Assembly (NCBI RefSeq): GCF_003286085.1
Contig: NW_020825288.1
Coordinates: 28,086,001 to 28,150,000, forward strand
DNA length: 64,000 nucleotides
Direction of reading: 5' to 3'
Source: Drosophila persimilis
Lineage: Eukaryota; Arthropoda; Insecta; Diptera; Drosophilidae
Below the pieces are notes generated by a model. That model worked only from the letters and a program-made list of their open reading frames with translations, ran no database searches and was not told the DNA's origin. Below are positions 1-14,200 of this stretch, piece by piece. Every line of letters starts with the position of its first letter. The first letter of the stretch is position 1. A program made the position numbers and the translations under genes.

Positions 1-2004
1 GTGTTTTTAATTTGGTTTTTATCCCCAAAACAAACAATAACCTCCCCCCAGCCCACAAAAATGTTGCATGAGATTTTCGGCGCGGCCATAAGTATGCGGT
101 AGACAAAGCTGCGAGTGTCCTTTAGTCCTCTCTGGCGGGCCATAAACACAGACCGCGGCCTTAGCTGTTTGCACGACAAGAATCCTCACAACCGCCGACA
201 CTGAGAGAAAAGGGTGGCGATTTTTGGTTGAGTGGAAAGTTTTGTTTCGGGGAAACGAAAAATCTAGAGAAGACTGTGGCCTGTGGGGGGGGGTCTGCCA
301 CTCTTCCACAATGTTGTGGGGGGTCTTTCTATTGTATGCACAGTGTAGGGACTCTCCCCCTTCCCCCTGCCTACATTGTAGGCACAGTGTCGCTGCTCCC
401 TAGATTGTGTGCACAGTGTAAGAGCCGCGTGGCGTTCATTGCATTACGTAAAGACAATAAATTAACACGCGCCAGGGGCTGTTTGTGGCACGATTTGTAT
501 ATCGGCTTGCAGTGGCTGTTGCTGCAACAGTTTCCAGTGGCTCCAGAGCTCTAGCAGCCTTTCAGTTTGTCGTCGCGTTTGGAGTTTATTGAGCACTAGA
601 AAGCCATGCACTCAATCCAAACGGACGCCGCCCCTCCGGCCCGCAACCGACGACAACAACAGCTAGGACGATGGCATATTTGTCAGCGGAAGTTGGTTCC
701 TCGTTGGATGGCAAACATGGCGATGTCGTTTGTCGTTTGTTCTGCCTTGAAATTCGCCTGGCAAATATAGGAAGCCAATGCAAATACGCGCCCACGTTGC
801 GTATGGGTAATGTGTGCGGAGTGGGAGCGGGGGGAGCGCGCGAGGGGGGATAGCATGCGGCATGTCGTCAAAGAAGTGGGCAAAACTCATATACAAACTG
901 GAGGATAGATTCTGTTTGTGTTCGCGCACAGAAAACCCAAACAAATATATCCCCCCCAAAAAATATACGATATTTTTCGTCGATTTCGCCCTCCATACGC
1001 CCTTCCTTTTGTTAATAACAAAATGCAAATAATGCTGTGTACTCCCTGCGAAATATTTCATATGTACTTCACACAGAGGGAGGAGGAGGGGGTTTCCTCC
1101 TCCTCCTTTTTTTGGAACGCAAAATGAAATGAAATATTTTGTGTGTGTCCCTTCGTGTCGTATTTTATTGGCATTGATTTCTGTGCTTATTGGAAATGAA
1201 ATTCGTGGCCTTTGAATCAATTATGTTGGTAAGTTTTCAATCAGCAGATAGATAGATGCACAGATACACAGATACACGGATACACAGATACACAAACGTA
1301 TTTGTACATTTCCGGGCACTTGATTTGCGTAAGCCTTCGATTTGCAGATTAGAGAACTATGCCAATATTTGCATATCAATCAATCAATCGATATATTATG
1401 GCCACAAGACCACAAAACAATCTACGAAGCCTCGAAACATTGTGGGTGTCAGGCGGGGAGGGCGTGTAAGCGATTTCCCCCACCTCCAAAAACATTCAAC
1501 CAGGGATTTGTGCACTCTCTGCGTCCCCCTCCCCCCTCTAGCGTTCTGTTGGAAAACCACACTTCAGGATTTGGGATGCAGAATCCGTACTAACTTGACC
1601 AAATCGTGGTTACCAATTTACCCAACGATTCTCCGCATCTGCGAGCACAGTTTTGACGTTAACACCAGAAACGTAACCACAGTCAACTCCGAGTGTCCTT
1701 CCCTCCTTCTGCCGCCGCCTCCTCCTGGCACTTGTGTGCAGGAAATCCGAGCATTTTGTGGAGTGTGTGTGTCCTGCCATGGTGCGGTGTGGCATGGTGC
1801 TTGTTTATGGCATTTTCAAGTGCCTGTTGACCGTGTTACATAAATACGAAATTGACTTTTTGGCCAAACACTTGGGGGGAAAAAGCAGCAATCGAATGGT
1901 GAAATCTACGCTACAAACAGTGGATGGCCCCCGCATACATATGTCATCTATAAAGACCCATCTAAGTGCTTTTTTCTACGTTCTCTTTCTCTCTTTTTTT
2001 CCAG
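1..2004 (+). other. Neuroligin intron, 3' part
   Basis: No exon was recognised. Seen: a G-rich and pyrimidine-rich stretch around 283-370, a block of GATACACA-type short repeats (1248-1300), and the pyrimidine tract and acceptor just before 2005. Open frames here lack family similarity and codon bias. Confidence 0.6.
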
Positions 2005-2202
2005 GTGCACCATTGCCTTGGCAGGGCCTGAAGATAGCGCGTCATTTGCCACCCGTTTGCCCACAAAAACTACCGGATCTGACGTCCCACGGCAGCGTTA
2101 ACATGTCACGGGCCCGTCACAAGTATTTGAGTCGACTGTTGCCGTACCTGCGCTCGGAGGGCGAGGACTGCCTCTACCTGAATCTGTATGTGCCGCATGA
2201 GG
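2005..2202 (+). CDS. Nlg2: Neuroligin coding exon (VCPQ / EDCLYLN region)
   Basis: The acceptor is a pyrimidine tract ending in CCAG at 2001-2004 and the donor is GTAAGT at 2203. Both borders are phase 1. It encodes visible residues 1-65, including VCPQ and the esterase family signature EDCLYLN. The first codon is split with an exon lying left of the window. I searched 1-2004 for the preceding conserved segment (PPVG..RFMPP type) and did not find it. Confidence 0.93.
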
Positions 2203-5200
2203 GTAAGTGTCTGTCATATGGAAATCGCAACAAGCAAATGAATGTGGTTTCAGAGCTGTGGGAGCAGTTACCGATACAAATACAAATGGGTGTGGCTTAG
2301 AGATGCAAAAACCTAGGGATTTTATGATTTTTTATCGATTTTATATATCTTTCGATATCGATAATCAATTGTTGTATCGATTTTATTGACATCGATTTTT
2401 ATTCTATCGATGGGGCAGGCATACTTAAGTGCTATATTGGTGTCCAGAGATATCTAAATAATTTGTATCGGAAAATATAGTTTGTATCGGTAGTTATCGG
2501 TATCTTTTTATTTTCGATTTTTATTCATCGAAAGTTATCATGCAGTAGAATAAATATTTGCAATGTTATCGATAGATTTCTAATCGATTATTGATATTGA
2601 GTAAATATTTTCCATGTTATCGATAGATTTTTAATCGATTTTTTGATAAATCTAATTTTATCTGATGGCTTTTATTCGTGATTTAAATATATTTTGTCCG
2701 CAGAAGAGAGACCTTACCCTAGAGACCTCTTTTTCTTATAGAATAACCATCTGAAATATTGACTTTTATCGATAACCATCCCTTAACCGATATTCAGTGG
2801 ACATTTTCATCGATTTTGTATCTTTTTCCGTGATTTCGTGATTTAAGTATATTTTGTCCGCAGAAGGGAGATCTTCACCCTAGCGAGCTTTTTTTCTTAT
2901 ACAGTAACAATCGGAAATATTGACTTTTATCGATAACCATCTTTTAACCGATATTTAGTAGACATTTTCATCGATTTTGTATCTCTTTTTGATAGATAGT
3001 TGAAGAAATGTTGGTTGTGTCAGTAAATGTATTATTTTTTCTGTATCAAAATCCTTGTTCTCTGCTTTTCAGAACCCCTGGTCGCCCCCAAGCAATACGC
3101 AGTGCTAGTTTACCTACACGGCGAGTCCTTTGAGTGGAACAGTGGCAATGCCTACGATGGATCTGTACTCTCCAGCTACGGCGAGGTGATTGTCGTCACA
3201 GTCAACTACCGATTGGGTGTATTGGGTGAGGCCCACACACAAAAGATACCCCCAGTACTATGCTCAACCCTTTTTCTGCTCTGCCCCCTTCGGTAGGTTT
3301 CCTGCGGCCCAGCATTGATGCCCATAATATAGCAAACTATGCGCTGCTCGATCAGATAGCGGCTCTGCATTGGATCAAGGAGAACATTGGGTCGTTCAAC
3401 GGCGACAATACGCGCGTGACGCTGATGGGCCACAGCACGGGGGCGGCATGTGTCAATTATCTAATGGTATCGCCCGTGGCCTCAGGTGGGTGTCCCCGAG
3501 ATTAGAGACCGTGCCACATAATAACATAATATTCTGCAGGCCTCTTCCATCGCGCCATCCTCATGTCGGGCTCGGCGATGTCCGACTGGGCGGCCAGCAA
3601 TCAGTCTTTGCAATTGACAATGCAAATCGCCCATGCCCTCGACTGTCCACTGAGCGGCGGCGGCAGCGACGACCATTTCGATGCGGACGATGAGGATGCC
3701 CTGCTCGATTGCTTGCGCCAGCGTCGGTGAGTAGTTATTGAATTATTTAGTGGGCCTCCTCTGACGGGAGGCCTCTGGTTTGATTGGCGAGTGCGTGAGC
3801 GATTTGTGGCAACATTATAACCGGCCATAATGCTCATCTAATGCGTTGAATGTGCGTCGACTTCATTAGCGCTCTGAGGAGGAATCCCCTGTTTCCTCTG
3901 GGCCTTGACTCACTTTTGGCCAATAGAATTTCGGTCGCCTTTTGTGGCCCGGCCTGCCTAATGATTCGGTAAATTTACGAGCTTCCAGCCAGCACTACGA
4001 CCTCAATGAGGCGTAAAGTCCGCCCATCCTTATCCTCAAAGCCATGACCAGGACTAATCACGCGTAATGTCCTTCGGCCTTTGGGGGGGGCGTGTGTCCG
4101 TGTCACTTGCATCCCGATTACTTGTAATCTGTGTCCTGTGTGTCCTGTGCGTCCTGTGTGTGTGTCTCCCATTTTGAGTGTTGCTCAAAACACTCGCTTC
4201 TCAATCAACGGGGGCGTGTGGGGACGAGTGGGCGTGGCTTACAGCTGATGAATTGAACAACTTTAAATTAATTGCTTTATAAGTGATTCATTTTTTAAGC
4301 TGTTTTGTTGTGTTTTACTTGGAGTTTGAGAGGGTATTTATATGGGTTTTTTGGGATCACGTTTCAAAGTGATTGACGAGTTAATTGTTTGGGGAAAGTA
4401 CTTGGAATCGGGGGAGAAATTGTCTTAGCGACAGTGCGGAATGGAGTGGCAAAGGTTCTTGATTTTGAGGGACTAGAATCGGGTCCTAAAACCCTTAGAT
4501 TCCCAAATGATAGACCTTCACAGACTGCCTCAATTTGAAGTTTTTAAAGGTACGAGTGGAATGATTTGATTAAAGTTAAAAGACTGCTACTAAAACGAGT
4601 CTTCAAAGCCCGTAGTTTCAATGTTTTTATATGATTGTTTATTAATAATCTTTTTATAACATTAAATAACATATTTCTGTAAAGTTTTTATACCATATGT
4701 CGTTGAAGGGCTCTACCGCAAAGCAAATACCATAGAAATGTATATTTTTCAAGAGGCTTCTCCCTTTATGATTGTTAAAAACACAATCCCACAATTTATA
4801 AAAATATTTTAGTGGCAGATTTTTCTCCATTTCCACATGAATATATGTACCTATGTATATCCTTGCCGCAAATATTTAAATGGGCATATTCATTGCAGAT
4901 ATTTCTGCGGTTCATCCAATAAGATAGACCGCACTCCCATTCGCCCATTAAAGAGTCATCATATTACAAAAAATAAACCCAGAAAATTGAGAGAGTGGGA
5001 AAGGCTTTAATGCTTTTAAAGTATGCTTTTTTTGGTATACCCAGTACTCGAAGGGGATATGAATTGTGGGTAGGCAGAAGAAGAGGTTCCTTATAGCCAT
5101 GTCTCATGGATACTGCTTAATAGATGGCAGAAACATAATCAGATCATGGGATTATCATAGACCGAATGAAGAAAACCAATTGGAGTATTGCTTAGTCGTT

Positions 5201-8200
5201 TTTGGCTCTTTGAACACCTGGCTTTCGTACAAAAACCCCATTTTCCAGTGCATACTTTTGGGGATGCAGACTGGAGGGTATCCCAGTGTCGAGGTACGAG
5301 TGCTGCAGCTGCATTAAATGCATAGTTTTCTGTGTGTGGGGGAGCATGTAGGGGGAGTGTGTGGGGGGTAGTGTCTGAGGGGCTGGAACATTCATTTGTA
5401 TGCATTGGTGGTGGGTACATTTGGGGGGTGGGGGGTGCGCGAGCGCACAAAAGGGAAGAAAACTAAAAAACAATTTGCATACAAAATGAAATAAAAGCGC
5501 ATGAACACTAAAAATGTATGCAAAACTAAATCAACAAAACGCCACAATAATAGTAATTATGTTAATTATGCTAGGCACACACACACACACACAGAGCACT
5601 CACACATGGATGGATACTGTCACACGATGATGCAACATGTGCGTATGTATCTTTGGGGTACTTGAGAAACTTTCTCTACTTGCTGTTGGTTTGCTTTTGG
5701 TTTGTTACTTCCTACAAATTGGCACAGTAGAACTCGAGGATCCGCCTGAGAAAACCCGAGAGCCTCGCCGAGCAGGAAATGACGTCAAAGTAATGGAGAA
5801 ACTACTGTTAATTGGGGCAAAGGGAAACTGTGATGTACTCTAAACGGAGAAAACGAAAACTCAAAGGGAAATCTACGAATAAGAAATCTTTCTTTTTGTG
5901 GGAATTTGGCAGATAATTGAAAAAAGGAGAAGTAGAACCGAAAACACCTCGAGACACACACAAAGGGGAGATAGTTCTTGAAGAGAATTTCGACAAGCCA
6001 AGCCTCTCTACGAAATGGGAGAACCCTTTCGCTGGGAAGTGCATTTCCGGAATGTTTTAATGAAGGAGCTAAAGCTTTGGTTTTGAGCCTGAGAATTGCA
6101 GCCTCGTGTGGCAGCTTACTGGAGGAGTGAAAGGAAGCGAAGGAAGGTAATGAAGGCGGGAACCAGTGTATGGGGGAGTAAATGAGCGAGTGTTTGGGCA
6201 GGGGGGGCAGTGGGGCAGGGGGCAGTGGCATGTAGGAGTACGAGCAAGTGCGAGTGTTAAATGAATGCAATGAATTATGTATGAATTACTGAGCAAATGT
6301 GCTCATCGCTTTTACCTACAAAGGCACCACCATGCCACAGCACACACACAGATACACACCCACACACACACACATACAGGTAAGAGAACTACTTGAGCAA
6401 ACAGGGACTCAGTAAAGCCATAGCCACAGTAGCATTTGTTTGCCCCAACCACACACAGTCCCCCCTTAGACACTCCCCCCTTGCGGCCCTCTTTCTTTGG
6501 GCTTTGTCTTCGAGATGAATTTAAATATTTAATAGAAGTTTTCTCTCTTACCCTCTGCCCTTTGTCGTTCGTCTTTTGCTCTTTTTCCTTAATTTATTCA
6601 AATTATTTAACCATTGCCTTGGGGCAGGACAACCGCCTAATGTGTTTGCCCTGCAAACAGGACTTTTGATCTGTGTATTTGGCCTGCAGGCCAAAGTTTG
6701 TAGCCCGTCGGCCCGCCCATCGATTGTCCGCTTTTGACCAGCCGCAAAGTGAGCATTTTCCCCAGGCTTTCCCATGTTTTCTTTGATTGTTTTCCCTTGT
6801 GCATGAATATTTATGTAAGCTGATTATAAGGCATAATTTGTGTGCTACTTTTCATCCAATTGTTGCGCACAGAAATATATGTATTATATTTGCGGCTAAG
6901 CTGCTTTTAAAATGTAACTAAAAATGGTCAAATCGAGCAGCCAAGAGGGCTTACAAATGTTTCATTTTCATTCGTTTTGTTTGCTTTTAATCCCTCTCAG
7001 AGAGAGACTGAGGGGGGGAGGGGAATGTCCCTCGAGAATAATGTAAATATCAAGCCTCAGGAACAGCCACACACAGAATGCAGCTGTTTTCCATTTGCGC
7101 TTCTAATTGACACAAATAAAATAAAAAAAGGAAAAAGAGATCTAAAGCATATTAAAAATTCATTAAATAGAAAGCCGAAGGACAGCAGAAGAAGGACTGC
7201 AGACAGCTTTAGAGCTAGAGCTGGAGACAGCTGGCAGAGACGATAGACACCGATAGAGCCAGAGACAAGGCTAAAATTGTGGCAGGATAAATGCCAGAGG
7301 CAGTACACAGTACACAGTCTCTCTCTAGAGCAGTAGTTCAAGTAGCTGCTTGCCACATGCAATCCATAAGGAATACCATCAATCTTCGTTCTCCTGCCAC
7401 AAGCACACACACACACACTGACAAATTGTATGTGCAGTGGCTGGGGCTGTGGCAGAGAGGAGGATGAGAATATATTGCAACATATTGTATATCTAAACGA
7501 GTTAATCGCAGTTTGCAGCTCAACTTGTGACAGTTTTGTGCGGCAGCTAATAAGAAACAAGAAACAACAAGAGCCACAGTGGAGAATACAGACTTTTTTT
7601 CACACAAGAAATATAATAAATCACACACGACTTTTCCCCGCAGGAAGCCAGAAAGGAGCACGTAGAGTCTCGCTGTGGAGTGGAGTGTGTTTTGACCACA
7701 CACAAACAGCCATGGGATGTGTGTCCTTAAAGTGCAGTCGTCCTGCGGAGAGTGTGTGATGCCATCGATTGGATTGCTGCATCCTTAAATGGATTACCGA
7801 TAATATCATCTTGAAATGGGGGGATTTTCCCTAGGTGTTGAGTGAATTAACACACACACACACACACACGATAGACACCCATTGAATTTTTAGGGATTTT
7901 TTTCATGGCTTAGCATTCCGAATGGCTTCTCCTGAATGGCATCCTTGGAATCTCTGTCTTTCTCTCGCTTTCAATTGGATTTCCACCAGAGACAGAAAGA
8001 CAAAGAGCTGCTTTGACATCAACGGAATATCCATTCAAAGCGGAATGAATAGATTTGTATTCTCTCTAATGGCGGGAGCATCGAGCATCCCCCTAACAAA
8101 TCGATTATGACAAACCCAAAAATAAAACTGGAATAAACGGAAAAGTACACCCAAATATTCCAAGATGGAATGTGCCACAACATTCTGCACCTTTTCCTGG

Positions 8201-11200
8201 CTTCAGTTTTACGGTCTGCATTTCAGTGATAAAAATTGTCGAATATTTTGTAGATTTTTGCTCGTTTTCCTTTTCTTAATTTGTGCCAATTTCTGAGGGT
8301 ACTTCAGCTGCTGCTGCCATGTGGATTTTTATGCAAACTATGCAACAGAAATTGCACCCAACAGAACCATTTCCATGCCACTGCCACACAGCAATTTTGT
8401 ATCAATATAAAGGCCAGGGCACGCCCCAAAGTATGCCAAAAAAAGCAAAAAAAGAAGAGAGCAAAAGCGAGAGCTCAAATATTTCCCATCGAATCGAAAT
8501 GCTTTTACACAGCAAAAGTTTTATATATAGATATGCTCGTATGTCTGCCGATTGTAGCACATTTTTGGGGTGGCGGAAAACCCCACCCACTTTCCCTCGT
8601 TTTTCCCTCCTTTTTCTCTGCTTGTGTGAAAATAAATCTGTGTGCGTGTGAATTGGTTTGCATTGCGGCTCTATTATGGGTTTTACTTTTTATCACAGCA
8701 GCAGCAACAACCGCAAAAAAATGTCATAACTTCAGGATACACAGGAGTGCAAGGAGGCTGCCGATAAGCGGTTAAAGGATGTGTCTATGTGTGTGTGTGT
8801 GGGTGTGGCATGCAACGTACCTTTATTGTTGGGAATATTTGAAAATTTTGGTAGACATTTGTATGGCTTTTTGATTGAAAATTTGATGATAGGTATTATG
8901 GGTGTTATTTGATAATTTAGGAATTTTCGGAAAATTTATTGGACATTTTCGATGAATTTCTTGAGAGTGTAATTTGGATTTTTATGTATTAAAAAGATCA
9001 AAAATGCCAATATTTATAGCTTGGCTTTGGTGAGAAAAACCCCCACTTTTCCATAGTTTATCCTCTCTCGAATCTTCAATTTCTGTTAATTTTTTGGGCG
9101 ACCCCTAAACACCATATGTGCTTCGTATTTTGGAGTATCTTTATGGGCCACACGTGTGTGGCAAATATGTGTACGTGCCACCCATGTGTGGAGGAGCCAG
9201 TCAACAAATCACACATAAAATTTATTAGAAATTTCGTCTCAAATCAAAGTGAAAAGTGGCACCGCTGTCATGATGCACAGCTGAGGCGCCACCAGAGAGG
9301 CGCCTGCCATATTGTATTTTGAACCTTTTTACTAACGCATTTTCTTTACTCATTCTCTGACACTTTTGTTCTCCTTTTGGTCTCCTTTCTAGGTACCAGG
9401 ATATCTTGCACATACCAACATCGCTTCAGCAATTTTCAACATCATTGGGTCCAATTGTCGATGGACATGTAATACCAAATCAACCGTACAAGGTCATGGG
9501 GCATTATACGGAGCATTTCAGCCGGTTTGTTAAGCAATTCCCCTGTAACCCCCAGTAAACTCTGACCCCAGGTCCCCACCCCCACCCCTCTGCCGCAATG
9601 CCAAAATTCCTTGGCGTTTCGCTGCTTTGGGGAGCTGTCAAACATTCCTTGGGCTCCTCTCTCGCTCTTTGCACGACTATTTATTGTGCGTTACTTGATT
9701 AGACGTCTGGTATTTCTTTCTTTCTTTCGTTCGTTCGGGGAAAAGGCTTTCTCCGGCCCTCAGGTGAAAGTGAAATCGTCTGTAAGGAATCCGTAAGAGG
9801 CAAGACCATTTAACACGGCTATTTCTGCGTTGGCGTTTTGGGCCATCATCAAGCAAATTACATTTCGAATGTCACTTGTTTGGGGGCACTCAATGGGCAC
9901 TCTAAGTGCTCACAAAAGGTCCTGCAATTGAGCCTGGAGCGTCACAAAATCAATAAGGATATAGGGACAGACCGCAGGTATAAAAACAAAAAAGAAAACC
10001 AAAATAATTCGGGGAATATATCGATCAAAAGGAGAGGAGCGCTAAATTATAGGCCATCCATCAATCAACTTCTGTTTTGGGGGAAAAGCACTCAACTCCT
10101 CAGAGGAGGAGGCAGGGAGGAGGCGGGCACGTGCCACACAGAGTAGACATAACCCCCAAGGGATAATCTAATAAAATGCGTGATTAATTTGATTTTAATT
10201 GTTATCCTTTTTGGCGCGAGAAAGTCAAACGTGTTTCGTTGCCAGAATAGAATAATAGCTGCCACAGGAAGAGCGCCATTAATTACGGGCAACAGACAGA
10301 CAAACGGAAGGATACATCCGGGGAGGTTACGGGTGTACGGGTTGAAGGCTGGATGGGTGTACGGGTTGACGGGCTTACCGGCAAAAGTAAAACGAAAGCA
10401 CGTTTCACACGATTGAATGTTGTTGCTTTTGTTGCTTTTGTTGCTTCCGTTAATTACTTTAATCAGCGGATGACCTGAGGATTAAAGCTCTTACAGTAAT
10501 GAATGACAGAGAGCACTCCACTACACTCCACTCCACTCCACTCCACCCTCTCTTTGAGGCATTTCTTTGCAATTTAACAAGTTTTGCATTTACTTTTATC
10601 GACGGAGGGAAAGTTTTCCCTTCAAGAATACAAGTTTTAATGCGCCTCTATGCCCCCCTCGCTCTGATATCTGCTGTGAAGCAACAGGACAACAATGGTT
10701 GAGGCAGGACTCTCGGAAGAGCACTTTTCATAGTTGTAGAACCATTTATCAGGCGGCAGCGGCGTAACAAGTTACGCGCCACAGGAAGAGGCAACAGAGG
10801 CAGCAGCAGCCGCCGCACTCGTTTTATTTTTTACTGCTTTTAAGTCTCTGCGTTTTATGGGCCTTCATTGGGCTGTTCTTTCGATGGCCAGGCAGAGTGT
10901 GCACTGCGAGAAATTTTTGGGTAGAGATATGGCAGAGATAACAGTGCAAAAGGGGACCCATGTTTGACCCACGCTCTCTCTCTCTCCCTCTCTCTCTCTA
11001 CCTTTTACCAAAACCCATCTCTGACTCTCTCTTTAACCATTCTTTATGCTCATCTCTCTCGCTCTCCCTCGTTCTAGTTATGATTTATTATTCGGCATCA
11101 CGGAGTCAGAATCCTATCACACACTGGCCGCATTAGCACTCGAGGAAGGATTACGTGAAAATGAACGCGATAATTTATTACGCTTCTATATGCAGAGTCG

Positions 11201-14200
11201 CTTTGATGTACGCCCCGATTTGGCATTGGCTGCCACGCTAAAGAAGTAAGTGAAATTTATGTATATCCCTCGCCAGCACCAAAGCCGTGAATGGCCTCCA
11301 GGCAGGAGGCAGGAGGCCTCCCCCCCTCCATTTATAACTTAGTTGCATTTAACATAGTTCTATGGTGTGTGTGTGTGTGTGTGTGTGGCATGCTACTGCT
11401 TTGCATATGTATGATGGCCGCCACAGCCATATCGTTCGTCTCAATTAGAATTGTTTATGTGGGGCAATTTGTTTGCTAAGTGCCGCGGATTAGCGACGCC
11501 TGCCACGTCGCCTGCCAGGCATTGACGTCAATGAAAAAGTACATTTTGCTTAAATATTTACTTTAAATTGTTATTTATACGCCGAAGCTGCTTAAAAGAT
11601 ATCCGAATTCGGTTTATTACGATCCCAAAGGACTCTAAATTGTAATAAATGATCCAAAGAGGAGTGGACTCATTGCCCTTGGGGCCCACGGACATTACTC
11701 CCTTCACTTTGCTGCAAAACAATGGACTTGGACATTGCCACTATCTCATTTTCAACAGAAGTTTGTGTCCTTGTTGCCAGCCTCTTCGGGGAAAGTTTTG
11801 TGTGCAATAAATAAATTGCACAATGCACACAGGACACTGGACACAGGACACAGGACCCTCCTGATGCACACGCTCTTGCCACTCTTGAGGGGAATGTCCA
11901 GCCATGGATTTTAGTCGTTCTTCTCTTTTTTTTTTGCGTGTCATTCTATAAAACTTATTTGCACAAAAGATGCAATTGTTTTCCGAAAAAGATGCAGCAG
12001 TGCACAAGGATTATAAACGGAATGTCCAAGCCATTCAGTAGCACACATGTCGGCAAAATGGGAAAACGGACAAGAAAAGCACAATCTAGAAGAAAAGCCA
12101 CGAAACACCAACACGAATACTAAATATTCTACTGGGAATGACCTTTGATTGAGGATTTTCATTTGGAAAATATAGAAAATAGAAATATATTTAGAATCAA
12201 TTTTTATCGCTAGATTTTAATGGCCTGGAAGAGGTTTTATTTTATTTTTCTATGATTTTCTATAGAGTTTTTTCCAACAAAAGATGAAATTGTGTAGAAA
12301 AATGTATGACAAAAAACACACAAAAAAAAAAACAAAACAAAAACGAAATCAACTAGTGTATCCGATAGATTTTAAAGAGAAAAGAAAGTAATTGAGGAAA
12401 AAGCTATATACCCTTTCTTTTTTAAATTAAATTTTTCAATTTTTGAGATATTTTTTAGAAGAAAAAATTCAAGAAAAATTTTAAATTTTCGATTAACTAT
12501 ATAGATTTTTTTCGAGTTTTTGCCAACAAATTTTCTTTTCTTGTGGAGTTTTTTGCCCATTTTCTTCATTATACGCCAATGCCATGGAAAGCTTACAGTA
12601 TCCCAGTATTTTCTATAGAGTTTTTTCCACAAAAGATGAAATTGTGTAGAAAAATGTGTGACAAAATACACAAAAAAATTCTGGGAGAGATTTTAAAGAG
12701 AAGAAAAAGTAATTGAGAAAAAGGCTGTATACCCTATATTTTTTAATTTAATCTCCAAATTTTTAAGATATTTTTTTAGAGGAAAAAATTCAGGAAAATC
12801 TACAAAAATTGGATTAATTATTTAGATATTTTTGTTTGAATTTTTGCCAATAAATTTTCTGTTCCTAGAGAGTGTTTCCCCCATTTTCCCCATTATATCT
12901 GTATGGCTTTTACTGACTCCAATGCCATGGAAAACTTTCAGTATCCCACATTTTGAGAAGGTGAGAGAGATACTTGCAACCGAAAGAAGAAAAAACGTAT
13001 CTAAGCTTCGGGGCAGGCAGGCAGGAAGGCAGGCAGGCACTGAAGCACTCCGCCCGAAGCGGCGGATAACAGCAATAACACCACGCAAACAACAAACAAC
13101 AAAAGCAGTACAACAGCAACAAACAAACAATGCAACAAAACACATGCAACAGCAACAACAGCAACAAAAAGGTTTGGGGGCTATGGGGACGAAAACGAAG
13201 GACAAACAAACGATTGAAAGGAAGTTCACACAATCAACAACAGATGCGCTTTTTCACATACGAAATAACTGGTGGAAAAACAGGGAAAAACTCTCCAGGG
13301 GAAATTGTTTTGTATGGCGTTGCAGGGCGCTGGTGGCATGTGGCAGGCGGGCTTTGCTTGTAGCAGCAGCACATACGAGCATTTGTAGCACTTCTCCGAC
13401 TCTCTCTCTCTCTCCCTATCCCTCTCTGTTAACTGCATCCCAGTGGCAAATGCTTTGTTGTGTCCGTCATTGAATTAAATGGCAGCCCCAAACAGCATTC
13501 TGCAACAGCGGACAAACGGACGGACAGACATCCCCCGGACACATTGACGGACAATGGCGCTGCATTTCGTTTCGTTTCGTTTTGGAGGCGAAATAACCTA
13601 ACCTCCCTTTCGAGGCGACTCAAATTCCAGGAATTTATTCCCCGATTGAAACTTGAAGAGAAACATTTCCACATGAATAGCATTATGATTCGAGAGTAAC
13701 AGAAATACCAATTTAATTGTGTTGCATGCATCACTCCGACACTGATAATATCTGCAGCCTACGGGAATGTGATAGCTCCATAGAAAATTCCGAACAATGG
13801 ATCCATTGTTTCCCAATTTGAGTACTGGAATGGAGCTCCCAGCTTGACCCCAGTTTCAGACCAATGCTTTTTTGAAGTGCTACCCACAGAATAGCAGATG
13901 TTGCATCTATCTTTTGTTCTGAAATTCGGTAAAACATCCAAGGATTGCATTTCAATGCACCTCAGGACTTGGCAGGGAGTTTCTGTGTAATATGTGCATA
14001 ATTTACAGATATTATTCCTCGTGTTACCTTGCTCAAGCACAAGGATGAAAGAGAGGGGCCTCTCATTCGCCGTAAAATTACACCCCTTGAGGCACATTTT
14101 GGATGACTTTCACTCAAGAAATCACAAGATAATTTCATTTGCTCATCTCTCAGCCGTAATTTCTCGCATAATTCCTTTTGGCCTTTGAGAAGCCTTAAAG

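Noticed and set aside
1734-2004. In-frame extension upstream of the first neuroligin exon, beginning with an ATG at 1734
   Set aside because: It runs through the intron's pyrimidine tract and acceptor and lacks the conserved esterase N-terminal blocks. The exon starts at 2005.
3027-3072. Hydrophobic MYYFF-type leader in frame with the second neuroligin exon, resembling a signal peptide
   Set aside because: It is the intron's pyrimidine-rich 3' end read in frame; the CAG acceptor lies at 3070-3072 and the previous exon joins in phase.
13075-13170. CAA/CAG-rich stretch resembling a polyglutamine or opa coding repeat
   Set aside because: Frames through it are interrupted, no flanking coding bias is seen, and it lies in the middle of a neuroligin intron.
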